6,650 nucleotides of DNA from Deltaproteobacteria bacterium UBA2385. Its GTDB lineage: Bacteria > Myxococcota_A > UBA796 > UBA2385. This document shows positions 1 through 6,542 of this stretch, one piece after another; positions within the stretch are counted from its first letter, which is position 1; the number at the start of each line of letters is the position of its first letter. The position numbers were made by a program, and so were the translations under genes. The stretch covers positions 1-6,650 of the forward strand of contig DDSR01000400.1 of assembly GCA_002343455.1 (NCBI GenBank), in the 5' to 3' direction. The notes below the pieces were generated by a model. The model had not been told where the DNA came from and searched no databases. It saw nothing but the letters and a program-made list of their open reading frames with translations.

Positions 1-36
1 GGCATGGGACGGGCTCCGGGCAGGTGGGGGTGGGGA

Positions 37-1109
37 TCAGGCCGGGCGCATGAGGACGATGCCGGCCGGGCTGGCCGTGGGGATGACGCGCTCGACCTCC
101 AGCTCGGCGCTGCGGGCCAGCGCGCGAAACTCCGCCTCGGTCCGCTCGCAGCCCTCGCGAAAGAGGGCCATCATCATCAGATCGACCAGCGGGCCGGGGT
201 GCGCGGGGGCGCCGGGCGGGACCACGATGTCCACCACCAGGATGCGGCCCTGGGGCGGCAGCGCGGCCCGCACGCGCGAGAGGATGCGCGTACAGTCCGC
301 GTCCCCCCAGTCGTGCAGGATGTTGGCCAGGAGGTAGATGTCGCCGCCCTCGGGCAGGGCCTCGAAGAAGTCGCCGGCCCGGCGCTCCACGCGCGCTGCG
401 ACGGGCGCCAGGGTGTCGTCGGCCTCGGCCAGCACGGAGGCCCGGTCGAAGAGGACGCCTCGGCAGCTCGGCGCCGACCTCAGGATCGCCGCGAGGTAGT
501 GGCCCTGGCCGCCACCCACGTCGACGATCACGGAGCCGGCGGGCGCGGTCCAGGCCTGCAGGACCGCGGCGATGGTCGGCGCCGCCCAGGCCTGCATCGA
601 ACGGTTGAAGAGCGCGCCGAGCTCGGGCTCCCGGCCCAGGGCCTCGAAGAAGGGGGCGCCGTGTACCCGCTCGAAGGCGGTGCCGCTGCCGCGCAGCGAC
701 CCGGCGAGCGCGCCCCAGACGGCGAGCTGGCGCGGATCGGCGTTGAACAGGATGCCCTCGGCGTAGCCCGTGCCGGGCAGGAGCTGACGGGAGACGGCGT
801 TGAGGCTCCAGCTCGCGCCCTGGCGCTCACGATCCCGAAGCTGGCCAGGGCACGCAGCAGGCGCCCGGTCAACCGCGGCTCGACGCCCACGGCCTCGGCG
901 AGCTGCTCGGTGGAGCGCCTCCCCTCCCCCATGGCCTCGAAGAGGCCCAGCCGCGCCGCGGTGTAGACGGCATGCGCCCGAACAGAGCCCAGGGCCGTGA
1001 CGTCGAGCAGGTAGAGCTCGGGGGGCAGGAGCGCCCTGCGAAGGCGGTCGAGCAGTCCCAGCAGCGCCTGGGCGAGGACGACGACGGGGCGAGGGGGCAG
1101 GGCCGGCAT
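37..1109 (-). pseudogene. Family-2 SAM-dependent O-methyltransferase, disrupted by one frameshift
   Basis: Two overlapping minus-strand frames together give one complete methyltransferase of about 357 residues, the usual family length. The first frame (1109 down to about 828, 94 residues) holds the dimerisation/winged-helix domain: LLDVTALGSVRAHAVYTAA, then a helix-turn-helix-like stretch ending LLRALASFGIV. The second frame (about 828 down to the TGA at 37-39) continues ERQGASWSLNAVSRQLLPG and then carries the catalytic domain: SAM-binding VDVGGGQG (about residues 196-203), DFFEALP, and NILHDWGD with the family's catalytic His (about 267). Each frame alone lacks half of the protein. One missing base near 828 restores the join, and no long homopolymer explains it. 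The ATG at 1107-1109 is chosen because a GGAG lies 5 nt upstream and a sigma-54 promoter lies just beyond. Relatives methylate hydroxyls of small aromatics or polyketides (hydroxyindole, caffeate and antibiotic O-methyltransferases); the substrate here cannot be told. It could be a decayed gene, a sequencing error, or, less likely, programmed frameshifting. Confidence 0.85.
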
Positions 1110-1114
1110 GGGGG

Positions 1115-1118
1115 CTCC
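1115..1118 (-). promoter_or_regulatory. Ribosome binding site of the methyltransferase
   Basis: Minus-strand GGAG sits 5 nt before the ATG at 1107-1109. It favours this start over the in-frame ATG at 1253, whose extra 48 residues do not resemble the family and would run through the sigma-54 promoter. Confidence 0.6.
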
Positions 1119-1136
1119 AGGGTCAGATGCGCATTG

Positions 1137-1153
1137 AGCAAGGGCTATGCCAA
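1137..1153 (-). promoter_or_regulatory. Sigma-54 (-24/-12) promoter of the methyltransferase
   Basis: The minus strand reads TTGGCATAGCCCTTGCT. It matches the sigma-54 consensus TGGCAC-N5-TTGCW at nearly every conserved position, and exactly 10 nt separate the invariant GG (1151-1150) from GC (1139-1138). The predicted transcription start is near 1126, giving a leader of about 17 nt that contains the GGAG ribosome binding site. A sigma-54 activator-type gene lies immediately upstream. No biochemical evidence is available; the call rests on motif, spacing and position. Confidence 0.7.
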
Positions 1154-1168
1154 GCAGTGTGAGCGCAT

Positions 1169-1181
1169 TTTCAACGAGTTG
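1169..1181 (+). promoter_or_regulatory. Possible IHF-like bending site
   Basis: TTTCAACGAGTTG differs at one position from the E. coli IHF consensus WATCAANNNNTTR. It lies between the sigma-54 -24 box and the upstream palindromic repeats, where IHF commonly bends DNA to bring a bound activator to the promoter. The consensus is loose, so a chance match is possible. Confidence 0.25.
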
Positions 1182-1327
1182 GCGACGGAGGCCCCGCGTG
1201 CGCACCGTGCGGCCTGGTGCGGGCGCACGGCGACCCATGGGCACATCCCCCATGCCGTGTTGGATCCCCAGCGGCCGTGTGGGTCCGCCGCGAGGGATGG
1301 TTCAGCGAGGCGAGCGGGGGCCCTCCT

Positions 1328-1374
1328 GCGACACAACACCTGGCGGATGAAATGTCCACCTGCACTTGTGTCGC
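1328..1374. repeat. Palindromic repeat unit 1
   Basis: The outer arms GCGACACAA (1328-1336) and TTGTGTCGC (1366-1374) are perfect 9-bp inverted complements. The centre has CGGATGAAATGTCC with weak inner symmetry (GGA/TCC). This is the copy nearest the sigma-54 promoter, about 175 bp from its -24 box. Confidence 0.75.
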
Positions 1375-1391
1375 GTCATCCCCGTCCGAAT

Positions 1392-1438
1392 GCGACATAG
1401 CTGTGTTCGGATGGTGTATCCACGCATACTTATGTCCG
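1392..1438. repeat. Palindromic repeat unit 2
   Basis: The outer arms contain GACATA (1394-1399) and TATGTC (1431-1436). The inner arms are GGAT/ATCC around GGTGT. The 3' arm has decayed relative to the other two units, reading GTCCG where they have GTCGC. Confidence 0.7.
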
Positions 1439-1453
1439 ATTCGTGATCCATGA

Positions 1454-1504
1454 CCGCGACATAAGCATGCTCGGATACATTATCCCCCAGCACTTTTGTC
1501 GCGG
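1454..1504. repeat. Palindromic repeat unit 3
   Basis: The outer arms CCGCGACATAAG (1454-1465) and CTTTTGTCGCGG (1493-1504) pair at 11 of 12 positions. The inner arms GGATA/TATCC flank a CAT loop (1473-1485). It is the most symmetrical copy and lies 37 bp past the stop codon of the regulator gene. Confidence 0.75.
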
Positions 1505-1520
1505 TTGGACGTACAGCGGC

Positions 1521-1539
1521 GCGTCGGTGCGAACCGCGC
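1521..1539 (-). terminator. Possible hairpin after the regulator gene
   Basis: GCG-T-CGGT / GCGA / ACCG-CGC can fold into a 7-bp stem with a bulged T. It lies directly beyond the regulator's TAG (1542-1544). No T-tract follows on the minus strand, so it is not a classical intrinsic terminator. Local GC-richness makes chance stems common. Confidence 0.25.
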
Positions 1540-1541
1540 CC

Positions 1542-2969
1542 CTACAGAGACCCTTCCTCCCCCCCCGCAACCCCATACTTCTTCATCAGCCGATACAGCA
1601 CAAACCGACTCGACAGCCCCAACGCCTCCGCCGCCAGCGACGGCCTCCCCCCCGCCGCAGCCAGCGCGGCGACGATCACCTCTCGCCCGGGCGGCTCGGC
1701 CCCTCGCTCTGGCGCCGCCGGGGTCAGCTCCGCTCTCAGCGCGTCGCTCAGCCCCAGGAACTCCCCCGGGCTGCTGCTCATGGCCAGCCAGAGCAGGCGG
1801 TGCAGCTCGCGGGTGTGCAGGCTGTAGCGGTGGTGGAGCAGGGCCTCGACGAGGTCGGGGTGCAAACGGGGGCGGCCGTCGGGGCCGAAGAAGCGGGCGA
1901 TGGGCGAGGCGGCGCCGGAGCGGGCCAGCTCCTCGCGGGCGCGGAGGAGCATGGCCTGGGCGAGCAGGGGGATGTCCTCGGGGCGCTGCTCCAGGCCGGA
2001 CAGCTCGATGCGCAGGGGGAAGCGGGCGGCGAAGTCGTGCTTGAGGGCAGAGACGGGGCGGTTGGTGGCGGCCACGAGGCGCAGATCGGCCCGGCGGACC
2101 CGGGCGTCGCCCAGGCGCTGATACTCGCCCCCGCGGTCGAGGACCCGCAGGAGGTGGGCCTGCAAGGCCGCCGGCAGCTCGCCGACCTCGTCGAGGAAGA
2201 GGGTGCTGCCGTCGGCCTCGCCGACGAGGCCGGGCCGCTCGGGGCTGCCGGCGTGCGGGTAGCCGCGGGCCGAGCCGAAGAGCTCGGCGTCGACGAGGCC
2301 CTCGGGGAGGGTGGCGGCGTTGCGGGTGATCAGCGGACGCCCCGCCCGGCTGGAGAGGCTGTGCAGGGCCCGGGCGGCGAGCTCCTTGCCGACCCCGCTG
2401 GGGCCGAGCAGCAGGACGTGGTGGGCGCTGCGGGCGGCGAAGGAGAGCTCGGCGCGCAGCCTCCAGGCGACCTCGCTCTCGCCGACGAGGCCGAGGCCAT
2501 CGGGGCCGCCGAAGGGGAAGTCAGCGGCCTCGCCCGGGGGGGAGAGCAGGGTCCGGCGCACCACCAGCAGGACCAGGGTGTTGCGCAGGTGCAGGGTGTC
2601 GCCGGGACCGACGACGGCCTCCAGGCGCTCGGCGCCATGGACCCGCATGGGGCAGCGGCCGACGTTCTCGACCCGCAGGCGCCCGTCGGGGGTCGGGCTG
2701 AGGCGGAGCTGGTCGCGGGAGAGGCGCGGGCTCTGCAAGGGGTGGCCGGATCGCGCCGGGCCCGGCCGCCAGGGGCGAAAGCGGGCGTGCGGGACCCCCT
2801 CCTCGGGCTCGCCCCGGCCCAGGCGCAGGGGCCGGTCGACGACGGCCGCCTCGCCCAGGCGCTCGGACTCGTCCAGCGACCAGGCGAGGACCAGCTCCAG
2901 CCGCGCGCGCTCACCACGCGCGCGGCTGTCCCAGGGAAGCTCGTCGGCATCCACGGTGGAGTTCGCCAT
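1542..2969 (-). CDS. FHA-domain sigma-54-interacting transcriptional regulator (bEBP class)
   Basis: The 475-residue protein is built as FHA / AAA+ / Fis-type HTH. The FHA domain covers about 48-135, with LRLGR (48-52), SPRLSRDQLRL (80-90) and VENVGRCPMRVHG (100-112); FHA domains bind phosphothreonine. The AAA+ domain has Walker A GPSGVGKE (189-196), Walker B LFLDE (257-261), VAATN sensor I (299-303), arginine-finger region RFPLR (316-320) and RPEDIPLL. The C-terminal helix-turn-helix (about 430-467) ends LGLSSRFVLYRLMKKYGV. There is no response-regulator receiver domain, so input probably comes by FHA binding to a phosphoprotein, most simply the divergently encoded kinase. The GAFTGA loop that contacts sigma-54 is replaced by GYPHAG (236-241), which leaves sigma-54 activation uncertain. 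ATG 2969 is the only plausible start: an in-frame stop lies 9 bases upstream (2979-2981). No clear Shine-Dalgarno sequence precedes it. Confidence 0.93.
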   Translation of the reverse strand: MANSTVDADELPWDSRARGERARLELVLAWSLDESERLGEAAVVDRPLRLGRGEPEEGVPHARFRPWRPGPARSGHPLQSPRLSRDQLRLSPTPDGRLRVENVGRCPMRVHGAERLEAVVGPGDTLHLRNTLVLLVVRRTLLSPPGEAADFPFGGPDGLGLVGESEVAWRLRAELSFAARSAHHVLLLGPSGVGKELAARALHSLSSRAGRPLITRNAATLPEGLVDAELFGSARGYPHAGSPERPGLVGEADGSTLFLDEVGELPAALQAHLLRVLDRGGEYQRLGDARVRRADLRLVAATNRPVSALKHDFAARFPLRIELSGLEQRPEDIPLLAQAMLLRAREELARSGAASPIARFFGPDGRPRLHPDLVEALLHHRYSLHTRELHRLLWLAMSSSPGEFLGLSDALRAELTPAAPERGAEPPGREVIVAALAAAGGRPSLAAEALGLSSRFVLYRLMKKYGVAGGEEGSL

Positions 2970-3030
2970 GCCGACTGTCTATGCCGCCGGGGCCGCGACT
3001 CCAGGCGCGGATTCAAATTAGCCCCGGCGC
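2970..3030. promoter_or_regulatory. Divergent promoter region between regulator and kinase
   Basis: Only 61 bp separate the two divergent start codons, so promoters and any operator must overlap or extend into the genes. A perfect 9-bp inverted repeat, CGCCGGGGC (2985-2993) and GCCCCGGCG (3021-3029), frames the one AT-rich block, ATTCAAATTA (3011-3020). No convincing -35/-10 or -24/-12 pair and no Shine-Dalgarno sequence is visible for either gene. Confidence 0.45.
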
Positions 3031-6000
3031 ATGCCCCCGCCGCCCGGTCGCCGCCCCTCCGCCGAGACGCTGCCGTTCTCTGAGGAGTCGCCATGGGCCT
3101 CGCCGGCAGAGGCCGGGCCCCCCTCTCCCCCTCCCTCTCCGGCAGAGCCGCGCTACCGGATGCTCCGCGAGCTGGCCCGCGGCGGCATCGGCCGCGTCCT
3201 GGAGGCGCACGACGCCGAGCTCGACCGGGCGGTGGCGATCAAGGAGCTGCTGCACGACTCGCCCGGGGATCGCGCCCGCTTCGAGCGCGAGATCCGCTTC
3301 ACCGCCCGGCTCCAGCACCCGGCGATCGTCCCCCTCTACGAGGCGATCCACGAGGTGGACGGCTCGCTGCGCTACGCGATGAAGCTGGTCACGGGCGAGA
3401 CCCTGGACGCCGCCATCGAGGGCGCGCCCGCGCTGGAGGCCCGCCTGGGCCTGCTCCGCCACGTCGAGGCGGTGGCCGACGCGCTCGCGTACGCCCACGC
3501 GCAGGGGGTGATCCACCGCGACGTGAAGCCGCAGAACGTGCTGATCGGGCCCTTCGGCGAGACCGTCCTGATCGACTGGGGCATCGCCCGGCTGCTGGAG
3601 GAGGCGGACGAGGACTCCACCGCAGCCGTCGAGGCGCCCGCGGATCCGGCCCTGACCCAGCTCGGCAGCGTCGTCGGGACCCCGGCCTACATGGCGCCGG
3701 AGCAGGCCCGCGGCGAGCCGGTCGGGCGCGAGGTCGACGTCTACGCGCTGGGCGCGACCCTCTACCACCTGCTCAGCGGGCGGGCGCCCTGGCAGGCCGA
3801 CACCGCCGCGACCCTCTCCGCCCTGCGCGCCGGCCAGCGCCCACCGCCGCTCTCGCAGATCGGGCCGGGCCTGCCCGCCGACCTGGTCTCGATCGTCGAG
3901 CGGGCGATGGCGCCGCGGCCCGAGGAGCGCTACCCGAGCGCCCTGGAGCTGAGCCGCGACCTCCAGGCCTTCCGTACCGGCCAGCTCGTCGCCGCCCGCC
4001 GCTACACCTCGCTCGACCTGCTCCGGCGCTGGCTGCACCGGCACAAGGCCCTCGTCTCGCTGGCCAGCCTGGCGACCCTCCTGCTGCTGCTGGTCGGCGC
4101 CCTCTCGGCCCGCCGGGTGCTCACCGAGCGTGACCTCGCCCGGGCGGCGCAGGCCGTGGCCGAGGCCCGGACCGACGCCCTGGTCCTGGCCCAGGCGAGG
4201 CGCGCCCTGACCCAGGATCCGACCGAGGCCGCCGCCTGGCTGGCGAGCTGGCCCTCCGGCGGCGAGGACGGGGCCGAGCGCTTCGAGCTGGCCCAGGAGC
4301 TGGCCCGGGCCGGCGTGGCGCGCCTGGCCGTGCGGTACGACAGCAACGGCTGCGATGGGATCTCCTGGTCTTCGGACGGGCGGTGGCTGCTGCCCCTCGG
4401 GCGTCAGACCGGGCCCCTCGACGCGGGCGCGGGGGAGCTGGAGCGCTCCGCGGGCCTCACCATCGTCGAAGACGTCGTGCCCCTGCCCGGGGGCGGCTCC
4501 CTCTGGTTGGACGGCCCCGGGCGGGTCGTGGAGCTCCTGCCCGACCAGGAGCCGAGGGAGCTCGTACACCTCAGGTCCGCGCCGGTCGCGGCGATGCTGG
4601 CGAGCGAGGAGCACGTGGTGGTCGGCACCCGCCCTGGGCAGATCTGGGAGGTCCCCCTCTCGGGCGCACCGGCGCGGCTCCTGTTTGGCCTGGAGGAGAC
4701 CCCCACCGCCATGGCCCTCCAGGGCGAGCGCTGGTTCGCCGCCGGCTCGGACGGCGGGCTCTGGTCCGGAGCCGAGGAGGGTGCAGCCCTGCGGCTCCAA
4801 CACTCCGTCGCCATCCACCACCTCGTCCAGGGACCCGGCGAATCGCTGATCTTCGGCGACACCGAGGGTGGGGTCTACGCCTGGCAGGAGGGTCTGCCGC
4901 CTCGCCTGCTCGGCCGCCTGGGGGGGGCCGTGACGGCCCTGGCCCTCTCACCGGACGGCAGCCTGCTGGCGGCCGCCGACGGCGCGGGCCATCTCCTGGT
5001 CCTGGACCCCTCGGAGCGTGATCAGAACGGATCGATCCGCCCGCCCTGGCCGGCCTCGCGGGTGATCGGCCTGAGCTGGGCGCCGCAGGAGTCGCTGCTC
5101 GCCGCCAACCTCGCCGACGGCAGCCTGCGCCTGTGGTGGCCGGAGCGTGGCCAGGTCGAGCTGCGGCGCGCGGCGACCGCGACCCACGGCGCGCCGGCCT
5201 TCTCGCCGGACGGGCAGGAGCTGGCGAGCTGCGGCGTGGACGGTTCGCTCCGCGTCTGGCCCGTGCCGGCCGTAGGCGCCGAGCTGCACGCGGGTCACGA
5301 GGGGCGCATCTTCCACATCCGAGCCCTGCCCGACGGGCGCTTCGCCACCGACAGCGACGATCGCAGCGTGCGGCTGTGGACCCCCGGGCGCGCGCAGGGG
5401 CAGGTGCTCCAGGGCCACGCCGACCGGGTCTACGGTCTGGACGCCTCCGCCGACGGCTCGGTCCTGCTCAGCGCCAGCCTGGACGGCCAGGCCATCGCCT
5501 GGGACACCGCCTCGGGGCTGGGCCGGGCGCTGATCGGGCACGAGGGTCGGGTCCACCGGGCGGCCGTCCTGCCGGGGGGCGCCGGGTTCTTCACCGCCGG
5601 CCAGGACGGGACCTTGCGCACCTGGTCCCTGGAGGGCCAGGAGACCGCCCGCGTCCAGGCGCACCAAGGCTCTGCCTGGTGGGCGGTGGCCGAGGAGTCC
5701 GGTCGCGCGCTGTGGAGCGTCGGCTCCGACCGGCGGCTGGTGCGATGGGAGCCCGGCACGGGAGCGCTGCGAGAGGTGGCGGCGGACCTGGGACAACGAG
5801 GCGGGGGAACGCTGCGGCCCTACCGACTGAGCGGCGACCGGATCCTGGTGTGTGACGGACGAGGCGGGCTCGCTCTGTTCGGACCTCAGGGGCGGACAGA
5901 GCTCGCCCTGCCCTTCGACCCGGACTGTACCTCCATGGTCGTGGCGCCCTCCGGGGACTGGGTGGCCATCCCCTCGGGCACCGAGGTCCACCGGCTCGAC

Positions 6001-6357
6001 CCCGCGGACGGCGGGCTGAGGCTGCTCGCCCGCCAGGAGGCCGAGATCCACAGCCTCGCCCTCTCCCCCGACGGCCGGCTGCTGGCGACCGCGGGCATCG
6101 ACGGCACGGCTCGGATCTGGCGAATCTCCGACGGCGCGGCGGCCATCGTCTGGCGGGCAGACGGGCCGGTGCTGGGCGTGGCGTTCTCGATGGATGGACG
6201 GAGGTTGGCCGCGGCCGGGGTCGACGCCGTCTTGTGGACGGGCGAGGTCGACGAGAGCCGCCTCGCGCCCGCCGAGCCCGAGGCGCTGCAGGTTTGGATC
6301 GCGGGGCTCACCCGCTTGCGGATGAGGGAGGCGCTTCCGGGCTCGGCCTCGCCCTGA
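3031..6357 (+). CDS. Membrane Ser/Thr protein kinase with WD40-like propeller sensor
   Basis: The 1108-residue protein starts with a Pro-rich tail (1-40). A Hanks-type kinase domain follows (about 42-315): glycine loop ARGGIGRV (49-56), ATP-binding VAIK (Lys71), helix-C Glu87, catalytic HRDVKPQN (Asp164, Lys166, Asn169), DWG in place of DFG (182-184), GTPAYMAPEQ (216-225) and DVYALG (236-241). All catalytic residues are present and it is an RD kinase, so activity with activation-loop autophosphorylation is likely (candidate Thr209, Ser213, Thr217). One hydrophobic segment (about 341-360) should anchor it in the inner membrane. A helical linker (about 365-425) leads to degenerate beta-propeller repeats; the clearest blades (about 630-1070) carry SPDG plus LRLW, LRVW, VRLW, AIAW, LRTW, LVRW and ARIW endings. 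The 430-630 stretch looks like more diverged blades. The propeller presumably senses a ligand or partner outside the membrane. ATG 3031 is chosen because an in-frame TAG lies 12 bases upstream. The divergent FHA regulator is the natural partner. Confidence 0.95.
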   Translation: MPPPPGRRPSAETLPFSEESPWASPAEAGPPSPPPSPAEPRYRMLRELARGGIGRVLEAHDAELDRAVAIKELLHDSPGDRARFEREIRFTARLQHPAIVPLYEAIHEVDGSLRYAMKLVTGETLDAAIEGAPALEARLGLLRHVEAVADALAYAHAQGVIHRDVKPQNVLIGPFGETVLIDWGIARLLEEADEDSTAAVEAPADPALTQLGSVVGTPAYMAPEQARGEPVGREVDVYALGATLYHLLSGRAPWQADTAATLSALRAGQRPPPLSQIGPGLPADLVSIVERAMAPRPEERYPSALELSRDLQAFRTGQLVAARRYTSLDLLRRWLHRHKALVSLASLATLLLLLVGALSARRVLTERDLARAAQAVAEARTDALVLAQARRALTQDPTEAAAWLASWPSGGEDGAERFELAQELARAGVARLAVRYDSNGCDGISWSSDGRWLLPLGRQTGPLDAGAGELERSAGLTIVEDVVPLPGGGSLWLDGPGRVVELLPDQEPRELVHLRSAPVAAMLASEEHVVVGTRPGQIWEVPLSGAPARLLFGLEETPTAMALQGERWFAAGSDGGLWSGAEEGAALRLQHSVAIHHLVQGPGESLIFGDTEGGVYAWQEGLPPRLLGRLGGAVTALALSPDGSLLAAADGAGHLLVLDPSERDQNGSIRPPWPASRVIGLSWAPQESLLAANLADGSLRLWWPERGQVELRRAATATHGAPAFSPDGQELASCGVDGSLRVWPVPAVGAELHAGHEGRIFHIRALPDGRFATDSDDRSVRLWTPGRAQGQVLQGHADRVYGLDASADGSVLLSASLDGQAIAWDTASGLGRALIGHEGRVHRAAVLPGGAGFFTAGQDGTLRTWSLEGQETARVQAHQGSAWWAVAEESGRALWSVGSDRRLVRWEPGTGALREVAADLGQRGGGTLRPYRLSGDRILVCDGRGGLALFGPQGRTELALPFDPDCTSMVVAPSGDWVAIPSGTEVHRLDPADGGLRLLARQEAEIHSLALSPDGRLLATAGIDGTARIWRISDGAAAIVWRADGPVLGVAFSMDGRRLAAAGVDAVLWTGEVDESRLAPAEPEALQVWIAGLTRLRMREALPGSASP

Positions 6358-6525
6358 GCGGTGCAGGGGGGCTCGACGCACTGCGCCGCGCCCGAGCTAT
6401 CAGCCGGATGGATGCCGTCTTCGGGCTGTGGAAGGACCGAACCGTCGATGGCGAGATCGAGCAGGAGCGCCTTCGCGCCGAGCGGGACGATCGCACGCCG
6501 GACCCGCCGTCTGGAGTAGAGCTGA
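6358..6525. other. Kinase downstream region without a confident gene
   Basis: Apart from the short reading frame starting at 6408, I see no gene, RNA or clear terminator in this stretch. Open frames on the minus strand are extensions of antisense frames from the kinase gene and run through the palindromic repeats. Confidence 0.5.
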
Positions 6526-6542
6526 GGGACCAACCTCGGTGA
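6408..6542 (+). pseudogene. Small ORF with antitoxin-tail-like motif, possible gene remnant
   Basis: From ATG 6408 the frame encodes 44 residues, beginning MDAVFGLWKDRTVDGEIEQE. The FGLWKDR...DG...LR pattern resembles the C-terminal tails of some small type II antitoxins paired with PIN-domain toxins; this is from memory of that motif and not a database match. No N-terminal DNA-binding domain precedes it, no toxin gene follows before the window ends, and the last residues run into the first palindromic repeat. It could be the tail of a decayed antitoxin gene cut by rearrangement, or a chance frame. No clear ribosome binding site is visible. Confidence 0.25.

Larger units (their letters stand above)
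1328..1504. repeat. Array of three palindromic repeats with exact 64-bp period
   Basis: GCGACA begins at 1328, 1392 and 1456, so the period is exactly 64 bp twice. In each unit about 47 bp are conserved and about 17 bp of linker are not. Each unit has outer inverted arms of the type GCGACAYAA ... TTNTGTCGC and a central CGGAT...TCC motif that forms an inner inverted repeat. A period of 64 bp is close to six helical turns, so the units would lie on one face of the DNA. Position upstream of a sigma-54 promoter suggests activator binding sites. Other readings are structured RNA hairpins behind the regulator gene, a REP-type dispersed repeat, or recombinase sites. Confidence 0.8.
1110..1541. other. 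432-bp non-coding control region
   Basis: No believable gene lies between the methyltransferase start and the stop of the upstream regulator; the open frames here are short, give no recognisable protein, and mostly run in from neighbouring genes. The promoter-proximal part (1110-1181) holds the ribosome binding site, sigma-54 promoter and IHF-like site. From about 1182 to 1327 I see only scattered short palindromes with no clear role. The part from 1328 to 1504 is the 64-bp-period palindromic array, where 88 of 170 bases (1331-1500) are G or C (52%), well below the surrounding coding DNA. Confidence 0.7.

Noticed and set aside
1146..1174. Sigma-70-type promoter using TTGAAA on the minus strand
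   Set aside because: At 17-18 nt spacing the -10 would be GGCATA or GCATAG, a poor match, while the overlapping -24/-12 motif fits far better.
1199..1230. GTGCGCACC / GGTGCGGGCGCAC near-palindrome
   Set aside because: The arms need a two-base bulge, and such pairs are frequent in GC-rich DNA; no positional support.
528..1253. Reading the upstream methyltransferase frame as a separate 241-residue protein starting at 1253
   Set aside because: After about residue 142 it becomes Arg/Pro/Ser-rich out-of-frame sequence, and its first 48 residues would cross the sigma-54 promoter.
1302..1493. Short minus-strand open frame across the 64-bp repeats
   Set aside because: It is only open because the array lacks stops in one frame. 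It has no family resemblance and no ribosome binding site, and its sequence follows the palindromic repeats.
1328..1504. CRISPR array
   Set aside because: Three units only, with repeats too divergent from each other, nested symmetry inside the repeat, linkers of 17 bp and no cas genes.
1328..1504. Integron attC sites
   Set aside because: The paired arms lack the RYYYAAC/GTTRRRY core sites, no integrase is present, and no cassettes lie between the units.
1443..3083. Long plus-strand open frame opposite the regulator gene
   Set aside because: It is an antisense shadow made of Gly/Ala/Gln-rich sequence with no domain, caused by high GC. The minus strand carries clear FHA, AAA+ and HTH motifs.
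4948..6381. Long minus-strand open frame opposite the kinase propeller
   Set aside because: Low-complexity antisense translation with no recognisable domain; the plus strand has regular WD40-like repeats.
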